Shown: one piece after another, positions 6,470 to 12,671 of the stretch
Position numbering within the stretch: the stretch's first letter is position 1
Layout of the letters: each line of letters opens with the position of its first letter
From: CAZBKJ01 sp964492495
GTDB taxonomy: Bacteria; Patescibacteriota; Microgenomatia; UBA1400; UBA12028
NCBI GenBank assembly: GCA_964492495.1
Contig: CAZBKJ010000031.1
Span: 1 to 13,529 of the forward strand
DNA length: 13,529 bases
Reading direction: 5' to 3'
Program-made: the position numbers and the translations under genes
Notes under the pieces: generated by a model
The model's input: only the letters and a program-made list of their open reading frames with translations
The model's database searches: none
What the model was told of the DNA's origin: nothing

Positions 6470-7555
6470 ATGGAAAAGACGATCATTCATACATTACAAC
6501 TTCAAGATTTTCGGAATTTCCAAACCAAGGAGTTCTCGTTTGAGGACAATCAAACACTGATCTTGGGAAATAATGGTCAAGGAAAAACAAATATTTTAGA
6601 AGGAATCTCACTCCTTTCGACTGGAAGAAGTTTTCGTGCCAAACAACTTTCTGATTGTGTGCGAACAGGAACAGAAGTTGCACATATCGAAGTTCACGCA
6701 CGTATTGACGATGAAGACCTCAAACTTGGGAGTGCTGTCGTTTCCTCTCTAAGTGAACTTTCAAAACGAGCATCGACGCGTTTTAAGCGAAATGGAACAG
6801 CAAAGCGACGATCAGATGTCGTTGGAACGCTAAAAACAGTGCTGTTTCGTCCAGAAGATATGGAGCTTATCACCGATGGTCCAAGTTACAAACGAGATTT
6901 CTTAAATGATGTGTTAATTCAAGTAAGTACTTCGTACGCCAAAGCACTTCGGGAATATGAGAAAGCACTCAAACATCGCAACAAGCTTATTTTGCAGTTA
7001 CGAGATGGGTTCGTTTCTCGCAAAGATTTTGTTTTTTGGGACACGCTGCTTATCAAGCATGGCGATCTTCTGACAAGAGAACGTAAACGATTTTTGTTTT
7101 TTATCAACGATTTTGTCGAGTTTCCAATCAAGGGTGAAGTCGTCTACGAAGAGTCAGTGATTAATGAGGAGCGCCTACACACCTACGCAGTTGCAGAAGT
7201 AGCAGCAGGAAAAACATTGGTAGGCCCACATAGAGACAACGTCACGGTACGTTTTTCTTTGAACAAAGATCTTGATACCAAGAAAGACTTAACCGATGTT
7301 TCCCGTTTCGGTTCTCGTGGACAACAACGCATGGCCGTATTGTGGCTAAAGATTGCAGCACTACAATTCATAGAAAAGGAAACAAAAATTACGCCTGTGC
7401 TTCTCTTGGATGATATGTTCTCTGAACTGGATGAGACCAATCGTGAGATCATTTTTACGTTATTTGCCAATAGACAAGTCATTATGACGAGCGCAGAAGA
7501 ACTCAAAATGTTGCCGGAGGAATGTACGAAAGGAAAAATAATTGAATTACTGTAA
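6470..7555 (+). CDS. recF: DNA replication/repair protein RecF
   Basis: RecF is an SMC-like ATPase that, with RecO and RecR, loads RecA at single-strand gaps and collapsed forks. The 361-residue length is typical. Visible motifs are Walker A GNNGQGKTN (33-41), the family segment VGPHRDN (251-257), the ABC signature SRGQQR (282-287) and Walker B LLLDDMFSELD (311-321). N-terminal LQLQDFRNF matches the usual opening strand, in which RecF binds the gap junction. The gene is not next to dnaA or dnaN, where recF is often found; it follows mutM by 23 bp and precedes nnrD by 3 bp. The start ATG at 6470 places Walker A at the normal position and has a promoter just upstream. Confidence 0.95.
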   Translation: MEKTIIHTLQLQDFRNFQTKEFSFEDNQTLILGNNGQGKTNILEGISLLSTGRSFRAKQLSDCVRTGTEVAHIEVHARIDDEDLKLGSAVVSSLSELSKRASTRFKRNGTAKRRSDVVGTLKTVLFRPEDMELITDGPSYKRDFLNDVLIQVSTSYAKALREYEKALKHRNKLILQLRDGFVSRKDFVFWDTLLIKHGDLLTRERKRFLFFINDFVEFPIKGEVVYEESVINEERLHTYAVAEVAAGKTLVGPHRDNVTVRFSLNKDLDTKKDLTDVSRFGSRGQQRMAVLWLKIAALQFIEKETKITPVLLLDDMFSELDETNREIIFTLFANRQVIMTSAEELKMLPEECTKGKIIELL

Positions 7556-7558
7556 ACT

Positions 7559-8413
7559 ATGGATATGAATATTGATCAGTACGCACAAAAAATTCGCCAC
7601 ATCGATCCTAATTCACATAAGGGACAAAATGGTAAAGTTTTGGTGGTTGGAGGCAGTGAGCTTTTTCATGCAGCGTCACGGTGGGCTTTAGATGTTGTTT
7701 CCTCTATGGTCGATATGGTGTTTTATTCTTCTGTACCAGAGAACAACACCCTGATTGCACAGGCTAAGAAAGAGTTTTGGAGTGGCGTTGTCATTCCACG
7801 AGGCGAAATTGAGAACTATATAGACGAAGCTGATGTCATCCTCATTGGCCCAGGAATGACCCGTGATGAGAACGACCACGAACACGCAACTCTCAATAAC
7901 CAATACTCAATTCCAACAGCAAAGCAGTGGAATTCCGATACCTTTGCAATCACAAACTACCTTCTGTCTACATACCCTACAAAAAAATGGGTAATTGATG
8001 CTGGGGCGCTACAAATGATTAACCCTTTTCTGCTCAATTCAAAATGTATTATTACTCCGCATATCGGAGAGTATGAACGGCTTCTTAAAAAAATCTCGCC
8101 AGACCAGCTTTTGGAGAACAACGTAACGGTTTTGTTAAAGGGAAAAACAGATCTGATTTCTTCCAAAGATCGTAACGAACGTATTGAAGGCGGAAATGCG
8201 GGCATGACAAAAGGTGGAACCGGTGATGCACTAGCAGGTCTTGTGGCAGGATTGTATGCATTCACTGATGATCCATTTGCTGCAGCGGTTGTTGGAAGCT
8301 ATGTGAATAAAAAAGCAGGAGATACTCTTTTTGAAGAGTTTGGACCATTCTTTCGTACAAACCAGTTAGTAGAGCAGATTCCAAAAACACTTAAACATAC
8401 GCTTCAGTACTGA
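7559..8413 (+). CDS. nnrD: ADP/ATP-dependent NAD(P)H-hydrate dehydratase (NnrD, ribokinase-like fold)
   Basis: This metabolite-repair enzyme dehydrates damaged S-NAD(P)HX back to NAD(P)H using ADP or ATP. The 284-residue protein has the CARKD-family blocks: KVLVVGGS (26-33), LIGPGM (95-100), DAGAL (147-151), TPHIGEYERL (166-175, usually PHPGE), LLKGKTDLI (192-200) and the nucleotide/catalytic loop GGNAGMTKGGTGDALAG (211-227) with Asp223. It lacks the N-terminal epimerase (NnrE) half found in the fused bacterial form, so any epimerase would be elsewhere or spontaneous epimerisation suffices. Two ATGs, codons 1 and 3, are possible starts. The recF stop is 3 bp upstream, so translation may be coupled. 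The region between 100 and 140 is longer and more polar than I would expect. The gene converges with the DUF5654-like gene 2 bp downstream. Confidence 0.87.
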   Translation: MDMNIDQYAQKIRHIDPNSHKGQNGKVLVVGGSELFHAASRWALDVVSSMVDMVFYSSVPENNTLIAQAKKEFWSGVVIPRGEIENYIDEADVILIGPGMTRDENDHEHATLNNQYSIPTAKQWNSDTFAITNYLLSTYPTKKWVIDAGALQMINPFLLNSKCIITPHIGEYERLLKKISPDQLLENNVTVLLKGKTDLISSKDRNERIEGGNAGMTKGGTGDALAGLVAGLYAFTDDPFAAAVVGSYVNKKAGDTLFEEFGPFFRTNQLVEQIPKTLKHTLQY

Positions 8414-8415
8414 AC

Positions 8416-8709
8416 CTATTTTTTTGACTTTTTCTTTTGCACTTCTTTTTCTTCTTTCTTTTCAAATCGCTCTTGGATGACCGAGAGTTGGTATGTAATG
8501 ATCACAACAAAAGCAGTGATCACAACTGCATATAGGAGTTGAGCAAGCATGCCAGAACCTTTGCTTGCATAGGGTTTAATAAACTCTTCAATAAAAGCTT
8601 TAATAAGATCGTTCCATGCAAGGGCTGCGACCAGTGAAAAACCGCTCGCTGCCAAGCTCGACATTTGTTTGAGGATCGTACCTGGAAGTTCTTTTGGTGA
8701 CTTTGCCAT
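8416..8709 (-). CDS. Small membrane protein, DUF5654-like
   Basis: The function is unknown. The 97-residue protein has two predicted membrane segments, about residues 19-42 (with LAWNDLIKAFIEEF, the characteristic DUF5654 block) and 55-75 (LLYAVVITAFVVIITYQLSV), followed by a strongly charged Lys/Glu tail ending KKKSKK. Recognition of DUF5654, a family common in Patescibacteria and some archaea, comes from memory of its ALAWND and YA(V/I)VxT pattern and needs a profile search. The tail is probably cytoplasmic. The gene is divergent from the potassium channel with 83 bp between them and ends 2 bp from the converging nnrD stop. Its start is preceded by TAAAAT ending 9 nt upstream. Confidence 0.75.
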   Translation of the reverse strand: MAKSPKELPGTILKQMSSLAASGFSLVAALAWNDLIKAFIEEFIKPYASKGSGMLAQLLYAVVITAFVVIITYQLSVIQERFEKKEEKEVQKKKSKK

Positions 8710-8718
8710 ACGAGTGCT

Positions 8719-8724
8719 ATTTTA
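8719..8724 (-). promoter_or_regulatory. -10 element of the DUF5654-like gene
   Basis: TAAAAT on the minus strand ends 9 nt before the ATG at 8709. No clear -35 is present. It belongs to the recurrent -10-to-ATG spacing seen across the window. Confidence 0.4.
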
Positions 8725-8773
8725 CTCTAAAAACTGGGTTTTTTCTTGCCCTCTTTCCTATACAAAAAATACC

Positions 8774-8782
8774 TGGTACTCT
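8774..8782 (+). promoter_or_regulatory. Extended -10 of the potassium channel gene
   Basis: TGGTACTCT is an extended -10 (TGn plus TACTCT) ending 10 nt before the ATG at 8793. TATAGA at 8782-8787 is an alternative, 5 nt before the ATG. No Shine-Dalgarno sequence is visible. Confidence 0.4.
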
Positions 8783-8792
8783 ATAGAAAACT

Positions 8793-9239
8793 ATGAACTT
8801 GAAATCACTACGTCATAGGCTGTTAAAACAACGACGTTTTCGCCAACTTCTTTTTGGTTCACTCGTTTTATCATTTTTTCTTGGAATTGTGATCGTTCCT
8901 ATCGAGCAAATCGCTTTTGGATCAAGCATTCATACGTATAGTGATGGCCTCTGGTGGTCAATTCAAACACTCACAACAGTCGGCTACGGAGATGTTGTCC
9001 CTGTTACCTTACTTGGTAGAGCAATAGGAGTCGTCATGCAAGCCACTGGGACGGTGATGTTTGGCTCTCTTATCGCACTTATCAGCAGTAGTATGGGTAG
9101 AAGACAAGAGGAGCTGTACTGGAGTAGATTGTTTGAACGTCTCGACCGATTTGAGAGAAAAATCGACTCAATTGAGAAGCAATCTGCATTTATTATCCGA
9201 GACAACGCTCTCACACAGGAAAAAGACGAAGATTCTTGA
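8793..9239 (+). CDS. Two-transmembrane potassium channel (Ion_trans_2 type)
   Basis: The 148-residue protein has the minimal K+ channel layout: a basic N-terminus (RHRLLKQRRFR), TM1 at about 18-40, a pore helix with WWSIQTLTTVGYGD, selectivity filter TVGYGD at 62-67, and TM2 at about 72-98. Four subunits would form a K+-selective pore in the cytoplasmic membrane. After TM2 there is no RCK/TrkA-N domain. Residues 104-130 form an amphipathic helix with heptad-like spacing (LFERLDRFERKIDSIEK) that could be a tetramerising coiled coil, as in other simple bacterial channels. The gating stimulus cannot be read. The stop is TGA, which together with the nnrD stop supports standard codon use. It has its own promoter-like element and is followed by 104 bp before rpsT. 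Confidence 0.9.
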   Translation: MNLKSLRHRLLKQRRFRQLLFGSLVLSFFLGIVIVPIEQIAFGSSIHTYSDGLWWSIQTLTTVGYGDVVPVTLLGRAIGVVMQATGTVMFGSLIALISSSMGRRQEELYWSRLFERLDRFERKIDSIEKQSAFIIRDNALTQEKDEDS

Positions 9240-9276
9240 TGCTTGTGAAAAGCAAGACTTTCGATAAAAAGCGACG

Positions 9277-9305
9277 TTGGTTGAAGCTACCAGGTGTGAT
9301 ATAAT
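9277..9305 (+). promoter_or_regulatory. Promoter of rpsT, strongest consensus in the window
   Basis: TTGGTT (9277-9282), a 17-bp spacer, then a perfect extended -10 TGATATAAT (9297-9305). It predicts a leader of about 30 nt before the S20 ATG. A second -10-like TATAAA at 9327-9332 ends 11 nt before the ATG and might serve as a leaderless start. Confidence 0.65.
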
Positions 9306-9343
9306 CTGTTTCTTGGATATTTCTAGTATAAAAAAGTTCATGT

Positions 9344-9580
9344 ATGCCAATCACCAAATCAGCAATTAAAGCCCTTCGCCAGAGTAAAAAACGCGCAGCA
9401 GTCAACAGACCTGTTCGTTCTAGAGTAAAAACATCAATAGATGCGATGATTGAAGCAACAACTCAAGAAAATTTGTCTCAAGCATTCTCTGCTATCGACA
9501 AAGCTGTCAAAAAACACCTTTGGCACAGAAACAAAGCTGCCCGAGTGAAATCAAGACTCGCACGTTCTGTGAATAAATAG
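9344..9580 (+). CDS. rpsT: 30S ribosomal protein S20
   Basis: S20 is a small basic helical protein that binds 16S rRNA early in 30S assembly. The 78-residue product matches the family: MPITKSAIKALRQSKKRAAVN, then VRSRVKTSI, then a C-terminal AIDKAVKKHLWHRNKAARVKSRLA block, which is the usual S20 ending. It is a little shorter than the usual 85-90 residues, with the shortening at the two ends. An out-of-frame ATG at 9339 overlaps the start region. The ATG at 9344 gives the correct N-terminus. The gene stands alone with its own promoter; a hairpin overlapping the stop codon may end the transcript. Confidence 0.95.
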   Translation: MPITKSAIKALRQSKKRAAVNRPVRSRVKTSIDAMIEATTQENLSQAFSAIDKAVKKHLWHRNKAARVKSRLARSVNK

Positions 9581-9607
9581 TCTCAAGCGACTATTCCCTC
9601 CTTTTTC
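9576..9607 (+). terminator. Possible terminator after rpsT
   Basis: A perfect 7-bp inverted repeat AATAGTC (9576-9582) / GACTATT (9589-9595) with a 6-nt loop overlaps the S20 stop codon, followed after CCCTCC by a run of T. The stem is AT-rich and the T run is delayed by about six bases, so efficiency is uncertain. Confidence 0.35.
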
Positions 9608-9629
9608 AGCTTTTTTCTTCAAACCTCAC

Positions 9630-9659
9630 TTGCTATCAGGGTTTCATATTTGCTACCTT
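9630..9659 (+). promoter_or_regulatory. Promoter of the pilN-pilO cluster
   Basis: TTGCTA (9630-9635), an 18-bp spacer, then TGCTACCTT (9651-9659), an extended -10. It ends 18 nt before the pilN ATG, giving a leader of about 11 nt with only a weak purine stretch (GTAGAG). It is the likely start for the following three closely spaced genes. Confidence 0.45.
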
Positions 9660-9677
9660 AAAAGTAGAGATATTTTT

Positions 9678-10295
9678 ATGGCAAGTATTAAGCGCAGACA
9701 AGTTCCACTTATTAACCTTATCCCAAAAGATCCTTTTTACGAAACATCACTCGGAAAAGGGATGTTGTGGGCTATTCAGGTTGGCAGATATATCATTGTT
9801 TTCACAGAAATCATTGTGATCATGAGCTTTGCCTCTCGATTTAAGCTTGATCGAGATCTCACAGACCTTAATACAAAGGTCACTCAAAAACAAGCAATTG
9901 TTCAGTCATACGGGGATGTTGAAGAACGAACTCGAATTATTCAAAAAAAGATATCCCTTACAAAACAGCTGCTTACAGACTCAAAAGCTATTACGGTTCT
10001 TCGAACTACAATTTCAAAAATCCCAACTGGGGTGCAACTGGATCAGCTTTCGTACCAAACTGAGAGTGTGACGCTTGCGGGAACAGCACAAACCTCTGCT
10101 ATTTTTGCCAATTTACTGCTCTCACTTCAGCAAGAGCCATTGTATGAATCTGTAAAAGTCGACAAAATTGCTTCTGGAACAGAGAATGATCAGGGAATCT
10201 CTTTTAGCATCCAATTGCTTTTGGAGAAAAAAGCTGTCACTCCTTCAGCTGCGCCTGTGCCCACCCAAACCAGCGAGGAGACTCCCGTTTTATAA
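9678..10295 (+). CDS. pilN: PilN-like type IV pilus assembly protein
   Basis: PilN is a bitopic inner-membrane protein that pairs with PilO and, through its short N-terminus, binds the cytoplasmic ATPase-like PilM. The 205-residue protein shows that layout: a cytoplasmic segment with INLIPKDPF (12-20), the usual PilM-binding INLLP-type motif, one membrane helix at about 31-51, a coiled coil at about 55-100, and a C-terminal domain with VTLAGTAQTSAIFANLLLSL (131-150), typical of the PilN ferredoxin-like fold. The tail from about 185 is Pro/Thr-rich. A TTG at 9630 opens the frame earlier but would place the -35 inside the gene, so the ATG at 9678 is preferred. No pilM is visible; rpsT lies upstream instead. 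pilO follows after 8 bp. Confidence 0.8.
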   Translation: MASIKRRQVPLINLIPKDPFYETSLGKGMLWAIQVGRYIIVFTEIIVIMSFASRFKLDRDLTDLNTKVTQKQAIVQSYGDVEERTRIIQKKISLTKQLLTDSKAITVLRTTISKIPTGVQLDQLSYQTESVTLAGTAQTSAIFANLLLSLQQEPLYESVKVDKIASGTENDQGISFSIQLLLEKKAVTPSAAPVPTQTSEETPVL

Positions 10296-10303
10296 AGTAA
10301 TCT

Positions 10304-10978
10304 ATGCCAATACAACGACCATCACTACGAAAAACACTCCTACAGATACAGTTGAATCGGTTTTACGATAAGCCGATTGCAAGAGTTTCGTTGACACTTA
10401 TTTTGTCACTTCTCTGTATTGGATTTTTTGCGATTGCTGCAATTAAGCCGACGCTAGAAACCATGGCACAGTTGATTCGAAATATTGAGCAACAAAAAGA
10501 AATTGATCAAAAACTCACGCAAAAAATCACCGCTCTTACAGTCGCACAGCGTGAGCTATCTCAAAAGGAAAGTTCATTTGCTGTTCTTGATACCGCAATT
10601 CCATCAACCCCCAAGTACAATGAACTTCTCACTGCTCTAGAGAAAATTGCATCAGAACGTCAGGTGGTTTTCGTGTCCGCAATTGCCCAAGAAGTTCCGA
10701 TAGAGAAAACATCAATTCCGATTTCTTTGCAAAGCAGCGCGGATGTTCCTTTGGAACTCGAAAGCTTTCCATTAACACTTAGCTTTAGCGGTGAATATGA
10801 ATCGCTTATTGGTATTTTAGAAGATCTACAGAACTTACGGCGAGTCCTGCTTATTGATCGCTTTGATATGAATCCAAGCCAACAACAAGAGGCTTCAAAT
10901 ATTCTGTCCCTGAATGTATTCGTCAGAGCATTTGGGTTTACACAAAGTAAAGGCGTGCCAACCCCGATAACACCATAA
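10304..10978 (+). CDS. pilO: PilO-like type IV pilus assembly protein
   Basis: PilO forms a heterodimer with PilN and helps couple the cytoplasmic motor to pilin assembly. The 224-residue protein has a basic N-terminus, one membrane helix at about 28-48, a coiled coil at about 50-92 rich in Gln/Lys/Glu, and a C-terminal domain with SFPLTLSFSGEYESLIGILE (154-173) and RRVLLIDRFDM (179-189), the classic PilO/GspM-like pattern. It begins 8 bp after pilN and ends 6 bp before the next gene, so the three are almost certainly cotranscribed. TATAAA at 10291-10296, overlapping the pilN stop, ends 7 nt before the ATG and might be an extra internal promoter. No Shine-Dalgarno sequence is seen. Confidence 0.8.
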   Translation: MPIQRPSLRKTLLQIQLNRFYDKPIARVSLTLILSLLCIGFFAIAAIKPTLETMAQLIRNIEQQKEIDQKLTQKITALTVAQRELSQKESSFAVLDTAIPSTPKYNELLTALEKIASERQVVFVSAIAQEVPIEKTSIPISLQSSADVPLELESFPLTLSFSGEYESLIGILEDLQNLRRVLLIDRFDMNPSQQQEASNILSLNVFVRAFGFTQSKGVPTPITP

Positions 10979-10984
10979 AACACT

Positions 10985-11266
10985 ATGAGCAAAAAAAGCA
11001 GTATTTCGTCACTACTCCTTGAGCAACAACTGTTGGCAGTCTTAGTATTTTCAATACTCGTTGTTTTTATTTGGATCGGGGGATCGATCTATTTGACCTA
11101 CAGTTCTTCTGCACTTCCAGATAGTGAAACTGCAATTACTGTTGTTGCGCTTGAACCAAAAATAGATACTGTGCCACTGGAAATACTTGAACAAAGAAAA
11201 TGGTGGACAGACCAAGAGCTGCAGACATTTCCTTTGAGTATTGAGCTTGAAAAAGAAATTCAGTAG
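10985..11266 (+). CDS. Small single-helix membrane protein of the pilus cluster
   Basis: I do not recognise a family. The 93-residue protein has a short polar N-terminus with two lysines near the start, one membrane helix at about 15-38 (LLAVLVFSILVVFIWIGGSIYL), then an outward-facing acidic segment of about 50 residues containing RKWWTDQELQTF. It follows pilO by 6 bp. By position and topology it could be a third membrane partner of the PilN-PilO pair, in the place where pilP sits in diderm bacteria, but there is no lipobox and no sequence evidence for homology to PilP. Lack of a Shine-Dalgarno sequence suggests translation coupled to pilO. Confidence 0.65.
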   Translation: MSKKSSISSLLLEQQLLAVLVFSILVVFIWIGGSIYLTYSSSALPDSETAITVVALEPKIDTVPLEILEQRKWWTDQELQTFPLSIELEKEIQ

Positions 11267-11321
11267 AGGTGATGCATTTGCTCTACTTGTGAGCACTATA
11301 GAAAACTGTTAGCGTAATTAC

Positions 11322-12623
11322 ATGGCTTTTTCACTCACCGGAACACGAATTCCTACCATTATCGGATTACTTATTCTGTCTCTTGGGTTGGTAGGTGGAA
11401 TTTTACTCGTCAACACCGGAACTTCAGGATTTTTACCGAGAGCATCACCGGAAACCACGCCTAAAAATTTGAGAATTACCAACGTATCTGACAAGAGTTT
11501 TAGTGTTTCCTGGACAACTGATAGTAAGACCCCTGGGTACATTCGATATGGAACAGACCCAAACGCACTAAACACAACCATTACAGATGACAGAGATAAA
11601 ATCTCAAATTCCGTTGGGTCGTTTATAAACCATCACGTCACCCTACTCTCACTAAACCCCAGTACACAGTATTACTTTAAGGTTGGCACTGGGAGTACAA
11701 CAATGTATGACAATGCTGGGTCACCGTACAACATAACCACATTAAGTCCATCAACTGCGCCGGCAAAAACAGTGTATGGAGATGTGACCAATCCCGATGG
11801 AACTGCAGCCGGAGGAACTCTCATCTATCTGACTGCCGATGATCTTGCTCCTCTTTCAGTTCTCTCATCAAGCACGGGTAGTTGGGTCATTAGTCTCTCA
11901 AGTGCCCGAACCAAAAATCTCACTAGCCCTGCAACACTCACAGATACAACGCAGCTTTCTTTACTTGCTGTAAGCCCACTTGACGCCTCAACAAGTCAGG
12001 TTTCTGTTCTCTTCTCTGATGCACAACCAGTATCCAAAATCACTTTAGGATCAAACCTCAACCTCATCAATAGTGCTGCAACACCTGTTCCTTCTGCGCA
12101 ACTCGAAAGTAAGTTCACCTCGCAATTACTTTCCCCACCCACAGAGATAGGAGCGTCACCAACACCAACGGTAAGCGCAAATACCCCTACTATCTCTTTT
12201 CCTTCCCTCAATGCGCAAGTTCTCACAGACAAAAATCCGACGTTCTCTGGCACAGCATCTGCAGGGGCAACGGTAAAACTTAGCCTTTCAGGAGCAACTG
12301 TGCTGACTCAAAACCTCACGCTTGGCGCTACTGGAGGTTGGACATACAAACCGACATCAGCACTCAAAAATGGTGCTCACACGCTGACCGTCTCACAAAC
12401 ACTTCTTGGACAAACACTATCAGCATCAAAAACATTTACGGTCACTGCCCCTACACCTACTCCAACTGTCGCTGGAGATAGCACATCACCAGATGGTACA
12501 AATCCTTCAACGCAGTCAGAAATGCCCGTTGCTGGCTCGATGGAGTATACATATGGTATTTTATTCGTAGGCTTTTTATTCTTAGGAATTGGTTGGTATA
12601 TCAGTGCCTACCAAAAAACATAA
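11322..12623 (+). CDS. Surface protein with fibronectin type III and Ig-like domains
   Basis: The 433-residue protein has a membrane segment at 12-31, then an RASPE-like stretch (40-44). A fibronectin type III domain of the kind also found at the N-terminus of purple acid phosphatases spans about 46-141 (RITNVSDKSFSVSWTTD, GYIRYGTDP, LNPSTQYYFKVGTG). Next come a carboxypeptidase-regulatory-like beta domain at about 150-248 (VYGDVTNPDGTAAGGTLIYL), a bacterial Ig-like domain at about 289-375 (PTFSGTASAGATVKLSL, GGWTYKPTSALKNGAHTLTV), a Pro/Thr linker, MPVAGS at 401-406, a second membrane segment at 411-428 and a three-residue tail. The composition is rich in Ser and Thr. It is probably anchored at the cell surface and may be displayed or linked with the pilus, given that it follows the pilN-pilO group by 55 bp. 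A structural or adhesive role is inference. Confidence 0.75.
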   Translation: MAFSLTGTRIPTIIGLLILSLGLVGGILLVNTGTSGFLPRASPETTPKNLRITNVSDKSFSVSWTTDSKTPGYIRYGTDPNALNTTITDDRDKISNSVGSFINHHVTLLSLNPSTQYYFKVGTGSTTMYDNAGSPYNITTLSPSTAPAKTVYGDVTNPDGTAAGGTLIYLTADDLAPLSVLSSSTGSWVISLSSARTKNLTSPATLTDTTQLSLLAVSPLDASTSQVSVLFSDAQPVSKITLGSNLNLINSAATPVPSAQLESKFTSQLLSPPTEIGASPTPTVSANTPTISFPSLNAQVLTDKNPTFSGTASAGATVKLSLSGATVLTQNLTLGATGGWTYKPTSALKNGAHTLTVSQTLLGQTLSASKTFTVTAPTPTPTVAGDSTSPDGTNPSTQSEMPVAGSMEYTYGILFVGFLFLGIGWYISAYQKT

Positions 12624-12632
12624 TCTTGCCCC

Positions 12633-12661
12633 TTGAGAAATGCTGAAAAATACCATAGTCT
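12633..12661 (+). promoter_or_regulatory. Promoter of the last gene
   Basis: TTGAGA (12633-12638), a 17-bp spacer and TAGTCT (12656-12661), ending 10 nt before the ATG at 12672. This is a complete promoter at the recurrent leaderless distance. It implies that the last gene is transcribed separately from the surface protein gene upstream. Confidence 0.5.
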
Positions 12662-12671
12662 AGAAAGAGTC

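Noticed and set aside
9240..9254. Inverted repeat TGCTT / AAGCA after the potassium channel stop
   Set aside because: The stem is only 5 bp and no T run follows, so it does not qualify as an intrinsic terminator.
9630..9677. TTG start for pilN
   Set aside because: It would put the -35 inside the coding sequence and adds residues not typical of PilN; the ATG at 9678 gives a proper MASIKRRQVPLINLIP start.
11279..11296. Inverted repeat TGCTC / GAGCA between the 93-residue gene and the FN3 gene
   Set aside because: Five base pairs with a 7-nt loop and no T run; too weak to call a terminator or operator.
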